Source: JACMLC01 sp963817025 (GTDB taxonomy: Bacteria; Acidobacteriota; Blastocatellia; Pyrinomonadales; Pyrinomonadaceae). Taken from it: a DNA stretch of 64,000 nucleotides. Positions 26,721 through 34,929 of this stretch are shown here, piece after piece. Location: NCBI GenBank assembly GCA_963817025.1, contig CAWFML010000004.1:558001-622000 (forward strand), written 5' to 3'. Numbering within the stretch: the stretch's first letter is position 1; the number at the start of each line of letters is the position of its first letter. Below the pieces are notes generated by a model that saw only the letters and a program-made list of their open reading frames with translations, was not told the origin of the DNA and ran no database searches. A program made the position numbers and the translations under genes.

Positions 26721-27034
26721 TGGCGGCAGTGCGTCTTGTTTCACAACGTCTTGGTGAAAAGCTGAGACAGATTAGGGAGGCTTTAGGACTTTCTCAGGCT
26801 GAAATGCTCAGACGTTTGGGCTTTGAAGATGACTTGGTTTACAACCGGATTTCAGATTATGAGCTTGGGAAACGTGAGCCACCATTGCCCGTGCTTCTAC
26901 AATATGCGCATGTGTCTGGTGTGTACGTGGACACTTTGATTGACGACGAGCTTGATTTGCCATCTGGCATTCCAAGCCCGACAAAAAGCGAAGGCATCCG
27001 GCGCGCACCGGCAACCCGCCACAAGAAACGCTAA
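26720..27034 (+). CDS. XRE-family HTH regulator
   Basis: 104-residue DNA-binding protein with an HTH_3 domain at about 9-70: RLGEKLRQIREALGLSQ, then a slightly long turn and ISDYELGKREPPLPVLLQYA. The C-terminal 30 residues are polar and unstructured. The type (SQRLGEKLRQIREAL...DTLIDDELDLP) is one I recall as recurrent in Blastocatellia-like genomes, so its place upstream of restriction-modification genes may be chance. Those genes start 540 bases further on, past a repeat block, and the protein is longer than most R-M controller proteins. An AGGAGG site in a small hairpin precedes the ATG, and a clear dyad lies 47 bases upstream. Probably a self-regulating repressor. Confidence 0.82.
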   Translation: MAAVRLVSQRLGEKLRQIREALGLSQAEMLRRLGFEDDLVYNRISDYELGKREPPLPVLLQYAHVSGVYVDTLIDDELDLPSGIPSPTKSEGIRRAPATRHKKR

Positions 27035-27066
27035 ACCACTGAGAAGCTGTTTGAAAAGTCTGTGAA

Positions 27067-27178
27067 AGCCCTGAAAGGGCGGCATAAATTATTTCGCCCT
27101 TTCAGGGCTTGAAATAGTAATGATGACTCTATACCTGTGGCGTTGCCACAGGCTATTACATGACGCCCTTTCAGGGCT
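27067..27178. repeat. Hairpin repeat with GCCCTGAAAGGGC arms
   Basis: GCCCTGAAAGGGCG pairs with CGCCCTTTCAGGGC; a third CGCCCTTTCAGGGC and a CCTGTGGC/GCCACAGG stem follow. It lies in the 541-base gap between the XRE gene and the methyltransferase gene, next to the left flanking repeat. Confidence 0.7.
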
Positions 27179-27212
27179 TTTCAATCAGCTTCTGAGATGC
27201 GAGCGTCTTAAT

Positions 27213-27431
27213 TAACGTGAGTACGACGTAAGAACGGTGAGGTGTTAGATAGCCCCGGAGGGGCGAGATAGATTAGCCCACGGCGTCAGCCGTGGGCACA
27301 GCACCCACATCAAAGGTCGAAGCCCCGGAGGGGCGACATAGATCTATGTCGCCCCTCCGGGGCTTCGGCATGGTAGGGCGTCTTGTCCCAGCACTGACGT
27401 GCCGGGCTAATATCTGCTGCCCCTCGGGGGC
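27213..27431. repeat. Left 219-bp direct repeat flanking the R-M genes
   Basis: Matches 29408-29626 base for base apart from scattered changes, from TAACGTGAGTACGACGTAAG to the GGGGC region. Its core at 27318-27367 is a perfect 50-bp palindrome (25-base arms starting CGAAGCCCCGGAGG, no loop). Confidence 0.85.
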
Positions 27432-27575
27432 TGTCATGCTGCAATCCTCTTCTGCTTATATCGAACTCACGTTGATTATCAACACGAGCCGGAAAACTAC
27501 CCGCAATCCAATACCATTTGACACCCCGCTCTACGCAATACTATCTTCACCGCACAGATAAACCATTAAAAGCTA

Positions 27576-28424
27576 ATGAATACAAACATTTTCACTAACA
27601 CAATCCAGCACGGCGATTGTCTTCAGGTCTTGCCGAAGTTGCCAGCCGCTTCAGTTGATTTAATTGTCACGTCCCCGCCCTATGCTGATAGTCGTAAGAA
27701 CAGCTATGGCGGCATCCACCCTGACAAGTATGTGGAATGGTTTATCCCTATCACTAACGAGTTGAAGCGAGTCTTGAAAGATGATGGCTCTTTTGTACTC
27801 AACATCAAAGAGAAAGTGGTTGATGGCGAACGTCACACTTACGTCCTCGAATTGATACTTGCGATGAGAAAGCAAGGTTGGCTATGGACTGAAGAATATT
27901 TATGGCATAAAAAGAATTGCGCGCCCGGTAAGTGGCCCAACCGCTTTCGTGATGCTTGGGAGCGTTGCTTACACTTCACGAAGCAGAAAAAATTTAAGAT
28001 GTTTCAAGAGGCGGTAATGGTTCCGACTGGCGATTGGGCCAAAACTCGACTCAAGAAATTAAGCGAGAACGACAGCAGAAGGTTCAATTCACAGGCCGGG
28101 AGCGGCTTTGGCAAGAATATCGCTAATTGGATAGACCGCAAGATGGCTTATCCGACGAATGTTTTGCATCTTGCCACGGAATGCAGCAACAAAAATCACT
28201 CGGCAGCGTTCCCGAAGGAATTACCGTCATGGTTCATAAAACTCTTCACTAAAGAAGATGATATTGTGCTTGACCCTTTCGCCGGAAGCGGAACATCGTG
28301 TGTCGCGGCTCTTGAACTCAACCGGCATTTTATAGGCATCGAACTCAATGACGAATATTACCGGCGCACCTTAGAGAACATTAATGAAGTCATGACAGTG
28401 CCAGTACAGAGGAAGCTGAGATGA
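27576..28424 (+). CDS. DNA methyltransferase (SPPY-type, restriction-modification)
   Basis: 282-residue S-adenosylmethionine-dependent modification enzyme. Catalytic motif IV is TSPPY (about residue 30), near the N-terminus, and the SAM-binding motif I is DPFAGSGTSCVAA (about 229-241), so the order is that of the beta group, which covers N4-cytosine and some N6-adenine enzymes. SPPY favours N4-cytosine, but this is not decisive. It protects host DNA against the nuclease encoded by the next gene; stop and start overlap as ATGA, so the two are translationally coupled. The pair is visibly richer in A+T than its neighbours and uses different codons, a sign of transfer. The site recognised cannot be read from sequence. 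Confidence 0.92.
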   Translation: MNTNIFTNTIQHGDCLQVLPKLPAASVDLIVTSPPYADSRKNSYGGIHPDKYVEWFIPITNELKRVLKDDGSFVLNIKEKVVDGERHTYVLELILAMRKQGWLWTEEYLWHKKNCAPGKWPNRFRDAWERCLHFTKQKKFKMFQEAVMVPTGDWAKTRLKKLSENDSRRFNSQAGSGFGKNIANWIDRKMAYPTNVLHLATECSNKNHSAAFPKELPSWFIKLFTKEDDIVLDPFAGSGTSCVAALELNRHFIGIELNDEYYRRTLENINEVMTVPVQRKLR

Positions 28425-29317
28425 CGAGTCAGGAGCGGTATGAGGATTATTACAATTTTCTCGCCAAGAATGTTGTCACGCCTTTCTATTACGAGCGTCT
28501 AATGTATCTGCGCTGTTGTATGAGTCTCTCAGATGTTCTGAGCCGTAAAAATCCATATTTACTGAAGGCGAAAAACATTGCTTCCCCCGATGAGTTGGTT
28601 CGCAGCATCGTTGATGCTTTCCTCTCTTCGCAGGAAGAAACGATGTTCGGCAACAAACTAGAAGATTTTGCCGTTTATGTATCCTCAAGACTATACGGCG
28701 GCTTCAAGTCGGAACTTCCAAGTATAGATTTAGAGTTTGCGCGCGACGATGTCTACCACATCGTTGGTATTAAGTCTGGCATCAATTGGGGCAACAGCGA
28801 TCAAGTAAATAGAATGAAGGATAACTTTAAAATCGCGCGGAACTTTCTGCGCGAGCGCGGCGAGACGAGAGAGATCATCGCAGTCAATGGTTGCATATAT
28901 GGTAAAGAGGGCAAGCCTTTCAAAGAAAACTCAGACACTGAGAAGAGTTATTACAAATACGCAGGCCAGGACTTTTGGAACTTTATCTCCGGTGATAACG
29001 AGCTATACCGCGAAATCATAAAACCAATTAACGAAGAAGCGCAGGCGCGCGACGAAGAGTTTAAGCGGACTTATGACGGAAAAGTTAATGCTATGGTCAA
29101 AGAGTTCAGCAACATCTTTCTCGATACTGAAGGACTCATTGATTGGGTCAAGCTCGTTGACTACGTCTCCAAACGCGGAAAAACCGAGCTTGAATTTCCC
29201 AGAGGAAAAAGAACCGATGAGTGTGCCGGTTATTTTAAGAAAAAAGAAGAAGAGAAAAAACGAGTGAGGGAAGAAAAAAAGAAGAAGGAAGAAATTAAAA
29301 AGATGATGAAGAGCTAA
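28421..29317 (+). CDS. Type II restriction endonuclease, PmeII-like
   Basis: 298 residues, partner of the methyltransferase. The segment LLKAKNIASPDELVRS...SSQEETMFGNKLEDFAV, then SIDLEFARDDVYHIVGIKSGINWGNS, is what I recall from PmeII-family endonucleases. SIDLEF and GIKSG would be the acidic and lysine parts of a PD-(D/E)xK core, although the usual Glu two residues before the Lys is replaced by Gly, so the fourth catalytic residue must come from elsewhere. The C-terminus is a Lys/Glu-rich helix (KKKEEEKKRVREEKKKKEE split) with coiled-coil look. It starts inside the methyltransferase stop codon and is low in G+C. It cuts unmethylated invading DNA; specificity unknown. Confidence 0.82.
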   Translation: MTSQERYEDYYNFLAKNVVTPFYYERLMYLRCCMSLSDVLSRKNPYLLKAKNIASPDELVRSIVDAFLSSQEETMFGNKLEDFAVYVSSRLYGGFKSELPSIDLEFARDDVYHIVGIKSGINWGNSDQVNRMKDNFKIARNFLRERGETREIIAVNGCIYGKEGKPFKENSDTEKSYYKYAGQDFWNFISGDNELYREIIKPINEEAQARDEEFKRTYDGKVNAMVKEFSNIFLDTEGLIDWVKLVDYVSKRGKTELEFPRGKRTDECAGYFKKKEEEKKRVREEKKKKEEIKKMMKS

Positions 29318-29407
29318 CCCGCTAAATGCTCAATAGAAATACCAACAGTTGTTTCCTCTATCATGCTCGCCCTCACTATCCACAGATTCCATTAAAACGC
29401 CACTAAA

Positions 29408-29626
29408 TAACGTGAGTACGACGTAAGAATAGTGAGGCGTTAGTTAGCCCCGGTGGGGCAACATAGATTGGCCCACGGCGTCAGCCGTGGGCACAGCACC
29501 CACATCAAAGGTCGAAGCCCCGGAGGGGCGACATAATCTATGCCGCCCCTCCGGGGCTTCGACTTGGTCGGGCGTCGTGTCCCGGCACTAACGTGCCGGG
29601 CTAATCTATGTCGCCCCTCACGGGGC
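29408..29626. repeat. Right 219-bp direct repeat flanking the R-M genes
   Basis: Same orientation and length as the left copy. Its core (29511-29563) is the same palindrome with one mismatch and a 3-base centre. Together the copies bracket the methyltransferase and endonuclease genes. Confidence 0.85.
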
Positions 29627-29685
29627 GGCAGGCAATAGCCCGGCGCTAATGCGCCGGGACACTCGTGCCACACATCTCAAGCCCC

Positions 29686-29824
29686 GTAAGGCGCAAAGAC
29701 GTAAAGAGGAAGGGAGTAGGGTGAAGGGGGTCTGGCGTAGCAAAGCAAACTGTCTTGAGCTACACCCGCCCCTTCACCCTACTCCCTGTTTTCTTTGCGC
29801 CACCAGCGCCTTTGCGGGAAGCTG
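29686..29824. repeat. Composite family A/E hairpin at a convergent junction
   Basis: Family A ends (AAGGCGCAAAGACG and CTTTGCGCCACCAGCGCC) enclose a family E hairpin (GGGAGTAGGGTGAAGGGG with its inverse). It lies behind the endonuclease and lon genes, which converge; the remaining gap bases are the flanking repeat and nothing else evident. Confidence 0.75.
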
Positions 29825-29854
29825 TTTTTCTTCTTTCTATCTCAACTGAACCTT

Positions 29855-32344
29855 TTATGCTTCTCTGACACGCAGCGGCGCAGGCTCTTGCTGCGACGAG
29901 CGCTCTCGCGCGCCGTCAACGGGAGGCGGCGGTGGCGGCGGATTGGCGACGAGCCTTTCGAGCGCGGCGTCTATCACATCATTGATGCGCGTCGCGGGGA
30001 CAATCTCAAGCTCTTTACGCACGTCTTCTGGAATGTCTTCTACATCCGCTTGATTGCGTTCGGGAATAATAATCCTGCGAATGCCCGCGCGATGTGCGGC
30101 CAGCACTTTTTCTTTGATGCCGCCGACGGGAAAGACCAGCCCCGACAGAGTTATCTCGCCCGTCATAGAAGTGTCTGGCCGCACGCGGCGACCTGTAAAT
30201 AGCGAGGCCAGAGCAGAGGCCATCGTGACTCCCGCGCTTGGGCCGTCCTTCGGAATCGCGCCCGCAGGGACATGCAGGTGTATGCCGTAGCCCTTGAACA
30301 TCTCAGGCTTGATGTCAAACTCCGCCGCGTGCGCCCAGAGATAAGAGAGCGCGGCGCGTGCAGACTCCTGCATCACTGTGCCGAGTTGCCCTGTCAGCGT
30401 CAGGCCGGAGCCGCCGGGCAGGAGCGTCGCTTCGATAAACAAGACCTCGCCGCCCATCTCCGTCCAGGCCATCCCCGTCGCCACACCCGCAGGCAATTCC
30501 TTGCGCGCCTCTTCCGGATAAAAACGCGGCGCGCCCAAATACTCTTTGATGTCAGCCGCATCCACAGTCACTTTTTCCGCTTCGCCCTGTGCGATTTTCA
30601 GAGCGACCTTGCGAACGATGCTGCCGATGGTGCGCTCCATCTGGCGCACGCCCGCCTCGCGCGTATAGCGCGCTGCAATTAACGTTATCGCCGCATCCGT
30701 TATCTCAAACTGCTCCGGCTTCAAGCCGTTCTCTGTGACCTGTCGCGGGACTAAATACTGCTTGGCGATGTGCAGCTTCTCCTGATCGGAATAGCCCGCA
30801 AGCTGGATTATCTCCATGCGGTCGCGCAAAGGCGCAGGGATTGGCCCAAGCTGGTTCGCGGTGGCGATAAAGAAGACCTTCGAGAGATCGAAAGGCAGGT
30901 CTATGTAATGGTCTCGGAACGTAGAGTTCTGCTGCGGGTCTAAGATTTCCAGCAGGGCTGCGGCGGGGTCGCCCCTGTAATCCGCGCCGAGCTTGTCTAT
31001 CTCGTCGAGCATCATCACCGGATTGTTAAAGCCCGCGCGGCGTATGGATTGAATGATCCGACCGGGCATCGCGCCGATGTAGGTGCGACGATGACCGCGC
31101 AATTCCGCTTCATCACGCACGCCGCCTAAAGAGAGCCGCTCAAACTCTCTGCCGAGCGCGCGGGCAATCGAGCGGCCCAGGCTTGTCTTGCCCACTCCCG
31201 GCGGGCCGACGAAACATAAGATAGGACTCTTCGCATCCGGTCTGAGCTTGATGACGGCGAGAAATTCCAGAATTCGTTCCTTGATGTCCTCAAGACCGTA
31301 ATGGTCTTCGTCCAGAATGCGCCGCGCCTCTTTCAAATCGAGTTTGTCTTCGCTCGATTTTTTCCACGGCAGTTCCAGCACGAATTCGAGCCATGTGCGG
31401 ATGACGTGAAAATCCGGCGCGGCTGAAGGTAGTTTTTCCATGCGCTTTAATTCGCGCTCGGCTTCCTTGCGAACCTCTTCGGGAAGGTCTGCCGCTTCGA
31501 GCCGCTCGCGCACCTGATCCGCCTCGGCCCTTTCGCCGCCTTCATCCTCGCCCAGCTCTTTTTGAATCGCTTTGAGTTGTTGACGCAAGACGTAATCGCG
31601 CTGCGCTTTGTTCATCTCGCTCTGCGCTTCGGTGGCAATCTTCGAGCGGATGCCCATGATCTCAACTTCGCGCGCGAGATTGTCATGCGCCAGTCGCAGC
31701 AACTGGTCTACTGTATTGGCTTCGAGCATCTTTTGCTCGTTCTCGACGCCGAGCGTGAGCACGGACGCGAGGAAATAAGCGAGTTGGACAGGATCGTCCG
31801 CAGCCATCACAGCCGCGCGCACCTCCGGCGGAACCTGCGGCATCATCGCCAGAGCTTGCTGAATCAAAGCCTGCACATTGCGTTTCAGAGCTTCGACTTC
31901 ATCCGCATCTTCGACCTTCAGTTCGGGCAGAATCTCTACGCGAGCGCGCAGGAAAGGCTGTTCCTGTTTCCATTCGAGCACGCGCACGCGCTCGGTTCCC
32001 TGCACGATGAGGTGCAGGGTATCTTCGTTGCGCATCATGCGCTTGATCATGGCGAGCGTGCCGATTTCGTAGAGGTCTGCGGGCGCGGCATCCGCTCCTG
32101 TCGTCTCCGAAGAACGCGCGCTGATACCGGCAATCAGCTTCTCTTCCGTCGCCAGCGCAGACTCGACCGCCGCGATGGAACGCGTGCGACCGACGGCGAG
32201 CGGAACGATTGTGCCGGGAAAGAGCGTCGTGTTCTGCAAAGGCAGGACGGCGATTTCAAATGGCACGGCTCTTATGGTCGGCTGCTCCGGTGCCTGCGGC
32301 TCTGCCACTTGCTGCGTCTCGTTGTTGTCTGAAGTCTCAGCCAT
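29855..32344 (-). CDS. lon: ATP-dependent Lon protease
   Basis: About 829-residue cytosolic quality-control protease that unfolds and degrades damaged and regulatory proteins. N-terminal substrate domain (about 25-230), a coiled helical linker, AAA+ module with Walker A GPPGVGKTSLGRS and Walker B VMMLDEIDKLG, and the C-terminal serine-lysine protease domain: S703 in DGPSAGV and K744 in GGIKEKVLAA (numbered from the ATG). All catalytic parts are present and length is normal. The ATG at 32344 is preferred to a TTG at 32362. A proline run (NPPPPPPPVDG) and a charged tail follow the protease domain, slightly longer than in E. coli. The small heat-shock protein gene lies directly upstream, a typical stress neighbourhood. 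Confidence 0.96.
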   Translation of the reverse strand: MAETSDNNETQQVAEPQAPEQPTIRAVPFEIAVLPLQNTTLFPGTIVPLAVGRTRSIAAVESALATEEKLIAGISARSSETTGADAAPADLYEIGTLAMIKRMMRNEDTLHLIVQGTERVRVLEWKQEQPFLRARVEILPELKVEDADEVEALKRNVQALIQQALAMMPQVPPEVRAAVMAADDPVQLAYFLASVLTLGVENEQKMLEANTVDQLLRLAHDNLAREVEIMGIRSKIATEAQSEMNKAQRDYVLRQQLKAIQKELGEDEGGERAEADQVRERLEAADLPEEVRKEAERELKRMEKLPSAAPDFHVIRTWLEFVLELPWKKSSEDKLDLKEARRILDEDHYGLEDIKERILEFLAVIKLRPDAKSPILCFVGPPGVGKTSLGRSIARALGREFERLSLGGVRDEAELRGHRRTYIGAMPGRIIQSIRRAGFNNPVMMLDEIDKLGADYRGDPAAALLEILDPQQNSTFRDHYIDLPFDLSKVFFIATANQLGPIPAPLRDRMEIIQLAGYSDQEKLHIAKQYLVPRQVTENGLKPEQFEITDAAITLIAARYTREAGVRQMERTIGSIVRKVALKIAQGEAEKVTVDAADIKEYLGAPRFYPEEARKELPAGVATGMAWTEMGGEVLFIEATLLPGGSGLTLTGQLGTVMQESARAALSYLWAHAAEFDIKPEMFKGYGIHLHVPAGAIPKDGPSAGVTMASALASLFTGRRVRPDTSMTGEITLSGLVFPVGGIKEKVLAAHRAGIRRIIIPERNQADVEDIPEDVRKELEIVPATRINDVIDAALERLVANPPPPPPPVDGARERSSQQEPAPLRVREA

Positions 32345-32383
32345 AACTTTTGCCACTTTCAAATTCTATTTCAACCCTTAGAA

Positions 32384-32480
32384 CAAGCCACAGAGAACAC
32401 AGAGCGCACAGAGGAAAGGCGAACGAATTTTTAGCATCACATTTATCTTTCCTTCTCTGTGCTCTCTGTGGCTAATCCTT
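32384..32480. repeat. Family D hairpin repeat (CACAGAG type)
   Basis: GCCACAGAGAACACAGAGCG faces CTCTGTGCTCTCTGTGGCT. Its right part encodes the last residues and stop of the Hsp20 gene. Confidence 0.75.
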
Positions 32481-32865
32481 CTTTGTTTAACTCGGCCTCA
32501 CATTCCGCCTCGCCGCGCAAGTGAAGAATCAGCAAGCCGTCGCGGTAATCGCGCACCACCGTCGCGCCTTCGATGGAGCAGGGAAAGCTCAGGGTCTTTT
32601 CAAAACGGCTGTACGTGATTTCGAGCTGATGATACGAGATGCCTTCGCCGTAAAAAGTATCGCGGCGACAGCCCGAAAGAGAAAGGGTCGCGCCGTCGAT
32701 GATAATTTCCAGATCATCCGGACTGACTCCGGCCAGATCAACCTTGACGATCCAGCCGTCGCTAGTCCGGTAGACATCAGCCGCCGGACGCCACATGCGC
32801 CCGCTCATCTTCGCGCGGCGCATCGCAGACATCATGCGGAAATATTGCTCTACGGATTCAGCCAT
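32443..32865 (-). CDS. Small heat-shock protein, Hsp20/alpha-crystallin family
   Basis: 140-residue ATP-independent holdase. The alpha-crystallin domain covers about 25-120: WRPAADVYRTSDGWIVKVDLAGV at its start and FEKTLSFPCSIEGATV further on. The standard C-terminal I-x-I anchor is not evident. Instead the last ten residues (LATESTEKER) are the translation of a family D intergenic repeat, so the repeat has replaced or extended the native tail. One Cys in SGCRRD is unusual for the family. It lies upstream of lon in the same direction, separated by about 98 bases containing that repeat. Confidence 0.88.
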   Translation of the reverse strand: MAESVEQYFRMMSAMRRAKMSGRMWRPAADVYRTSDGWIVKVDLAGVSPDDLEIIIDGATLSLSGCRRDTFYGEGISYHQLEITYSRFEKTLSFPCSIEGATVVRDYRDGLLILHLRGEAECEAELNKEGLATESTEKER

Positions 32866-32874
32866 AAGAAAAGC

Positions 32875-32968
32875 AAGGATGAAGGCGGAAGGATGAAGGG
32901 AACGCTATTAAAGATGAACGGCTCAAGCTTGGAACAGCATGCCTTTCATCCTTCCGCCTTGTTCTTCA
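32875..32968. repeat. Family C hairpin repeat
   Basis: AAGGATGAAGGCGGAAGGATGA and its inverse CATCCTTCCGCCTTG enclose a 50-base centre with CGCTATTAAAGATGA. It lies between the Hsp20 and CBS genes. Confidence 0.7.
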
Positions 32969-33880
32969 TTATCCGATTACTCTGTTCCAGAATGACGCGC
33001 CGCTGGAAATCTCTTCAAGTGCGTCTGCCAGCTCGCGGTCGGCTTCGGTTTCGAGCGCGACATCGGCCATCGAGATGATGCCGCGCAGGTTGCCGTTCTC
33101 GCTGACGACAGGGATGCGGCGCACCTGTTTGTCGCCCATCTTGCGTATCACCTCTATGACGCGGTCGTTGGGATGCGCGCTGTGAATATCGGTTGACATG
33201 ACCTCTTCGGCGCGACCCGTCAACACGTCTTTGCCTTCGGCGATGGCGCGCAAGACTATGTCGCGGTCTGTAATCAGCCCGACAAGCTTGCCGTTGCTGT
33301 GCACGCGCCCGCCGATGCGCGGCGTTTGCTCGACCTTCGCGTTGTCATCCGTGGCAATAGGCGTGTCCTCGCGTTCGACGACCGGAATAATGCCTGCGTC
33401 CTCTTCGCGCATCATGATGGCGACATCTCTGATCGGAGTGGCGCGCGTGGCGACGGCTATGTCGCGCGTCATGATGTCGCGGCAGCGCAGGCGCGAACGC
33501 GACGTAGGGCCGCGCCCGCGTCCCATGCGCTCGCGTCCACCGCGCTCGCGCGCGTCTTCCATCCCGAACGTGCGTCGCAGGTAATCGCGCCCTTCTTCAA
33601 AGAGCGAGCGTCCTTCGCTCCTGTCATAATCGCGCTCGTAGTCGCCTTCGTCATAAGAGCGGCCATAGCGTCCTTCTGCGCCGCGATAATTATCCCTGTC
33701 TACCGCGCGATCATAATCTTCGCGCCCGTAGCCGCGACCATACGAGGCCGCGCGCCGCCGCGCGTAATCATCCGCGCCGCGCTCATAATCCATCCTCCCA
33801 CTCTCGGGGCGGTCATCATCTCTGCGCCCCGCGCGCGGCCTGTAATACGTCTCTTCTTCATCATCACGATACCTTGACAT
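32969..33880 (-). CDS. CBS-domain protein with a disordered Arg/Asp/Tyr-rich N-terminus
   Basis: 303 residues. The first 120 or so are low-complexity and highly charged, dominated by Arg, Asp, Gly, Tyr and Glu (RGYGREDYDRAVDRDNYRG, split), like bacterial or eukaryotic RGG/YG condensate-forming tails. Residues about 135-285 hold two CBS motifs: RCRDIMTRDIAVATRATPI... with TDRDIVLRAIAEGKD, and AEEVMSTDIHSAHPNDRV ... GIISMADVALE. CBS pairs bind adenine nucleotides or SAM and act as energy sensors; no enzyme or transporter domain is attached. A 30-residue insertion splits the first CBS motif. The start at 33880 has GGGAGG eight to ten bases upstream, better than a TTG/ATG further up. Role unknown. 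Confidence 0.85.
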   Translation of the reverse strand: MSRYRDDEEETYYRPRAGRRDDDRPESGRMDYERGADDYARRRAASYGRGYGREDYDRAVDRDNYRGAEGRYGRSYDEGDYERDYDRSEGRSLFEEGRDYLRRTFGMEDARERGGRERMGRGRGPTSRSRLRCRDIMTRDIAVATRATPIRDVAIMMREEDAGIIPVVEREDTPIATDDNAKVEQTPRIGGRVHSNGKLVGLITDRDIVLRAIAEGKDVLTGRAEEVMSTDIHSAHPNDRVIEVIRKMGDKQVRRIPVVSENGNLRGIISMADVALETEADRELADALEEISSGASFWNRVIG

Positions 33881-34085
33881 GAAACTTTCCTCCCTTTGGA
33901 CTGCCTGCAAATAAATGGAACGCGCCCGTGCGAAAAGCAGACGAGCGACAGACCCTGCGGCCCGCTTCCGTTAAACGCATGAAAGCGCGCGTGACCGCCG
34001 TTTTCATCTCAGCTTCGAGGGAACTTTTGACGAAGTATAAGACCTTCGCCCCGGATTAACAAAGCAAGAGACGTTCCGGCGGAAG

Positions 34086-34253
34086 AGCAAGGATGAAGAG
34101 CAAGTAGGAAGGCGGAAGGATGAAGGATGAAAGGTATGCTATTCAAACATGAATCCTTCGGCTTTAGATAGTACTCTTTTCATGCTTTATCCTTCACGTT
34201 TAAGAGTCACACTTTCATCCTTCCGCCTTCATCCTTCATCCTTGCTCTCTTGC
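34086..34253. repeat. Long family C hairpin repeat
   Basis: GGAAGGCGGAAGGATGAAGG arms face CATCCTTCCGCCTTCATCC; the centre includes GTATGCTATTCAAACATGA and a near-inverse TAGATAGTACTCTTTTCATG. It fills most of the 409-base gap between divergent genes; no clear promoter was seen in the rest. Confidence 0.75.
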
Positions 34254-34289
34254 TGCCCTGCGCCCGCGTTTGTTAGGATTCGTTTCATC

Positions 34290-34646
34290 ATGCAATCTTT
34301 CAATCGCAAATTCGGTAACTTCAAAAAGCCAAAGCGCGAGGGGCGCGCCGTCACAGTGGGGCGCGTAGAGGATGTGCCGCCGGGACGCGGCGCAACCGTC
34401 GAGCTGTTGGACGGGATGGAGCTGGCGCTCTACAACATAGAGGGACAGTTCCATGCCATCGAGAATTTTTGCCCGCACAAGGGAGCGCCGCTGGCGGACG
34501 GAAACCTGTGCGGCCACACGGTCGAGTGCGACTGGCACGGCTGGCGTTTCGATGTCCGCTCAGGCCAGTGCCTGACCACTCAGAGCGGCCACATAGAATC
34601 TTACGAGGTCTTGATCGAAGACGGCTTGATAAAGATTGTCATCTAG
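34290..34646 (+). CDS. Rieske [2Fe-2S] ferredoxin-like protein
   Basis: 118-residue soluble electron-transfer protein of the NirD/arene-dioxygenase-ferredoxin type. The cluster-binding residues are complete: C-P-H in FCPHKGAPL and C-D-W-H in CDWHGWRFD, spaced 18-20 residues. The first 20 residues are basic (FNRKFGNFKKPKREGR) and extra to the fold. The start at 34290 follows a TAGGA site and removes a long repeat-derived upstream extension. No oxygenase or nitrite reductase gene is adjacent, so the partner is unknown. A converging small acidic gene and a [4Fe-4S]-type ferredoxin gene lie next to it. Confidence 0.9.
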   Translation: MQSFNRKFGNFKKPKREGRAVTVGRVEDVPPGRGATVELLDGMELALYNIEGQFHAIENFCPHKGAPLADGNLCGHTVECDWHGWRFDVRSGQCLTTQSGHIESYEVLIEDGLIKIVI

Positions 34647-34671
34647 CTCGCACAGATAAGAGCAAGAAAAA

Positions 34672-34752
34672 AGTTTCCCGCAAAGGCGCTGGTGACGCAA
34701 AGAAAACATGCACGTTCTTCTTTGCGTCACCAGTGCCTTTGCGGGAAACTTT
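34672..34752. repeat. Family A hairpin repeat at a convergent junction
   Basis: TTTCCCGCAAAGGCGCTGGTG and CACCAGTGCCTTTGCGGGAAA pair over about 40 bases between the Rieske gene and the converging small gene. Confidence 0.75.
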
Positions 34753-34786
34753 CTTTGTTTCCTCTGTGGCTTTTTCCTACACGCTC

Positions 34787-34894
34787 TTACTTGGACGGCT
34801 TAATTGATTTCCACAATTCTTCAAAATCACCACCGCCGCCGGAGTCTTCAAGAAATTCCCCGTCATCATCCTTCTTCACGGCCTTGTGTCTCAT
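34787..34894 (-). CDS. Possible 35-residue acidic small protein
   Basis: Short open frame: starts MRHKAVKKDDDGEF, then a glycine run, and ends DFEELWKSIKPSK. The acidic centre and aromatic end look like a protein, not random sequence. It lies 35 bases downstream of the ferredoxin gene in the same direction, so it may be cotranscribed. The ribosome site (GGGA) is weak. No family recognised. Confidence 0.4.
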   Translation of the reverse strand: MRHKAVKKDDDGEFLEDSGGGGDFEELWKSIKPSK

Positions 34895-34929
34895 GGCTTT
34901 CTATCCCATTAGAGTTTTGAGGCTCTTTA

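Noticed and set aside
26720..27034. XRE gene as a dedicated controller (C protein) of the R-M genes
   Set aside because: It lies 540 bases and a repeat block away, outside the flanking direct repeats, and belongs to a type that seems common in such genomes.
27213..29626. R-M cassette as an insertion-sequence or phage insertion
   Set aside because: No transposase, integrase or tRNA-type attachment site is visible; the flanks are direct repeats longer than usual target duplications.
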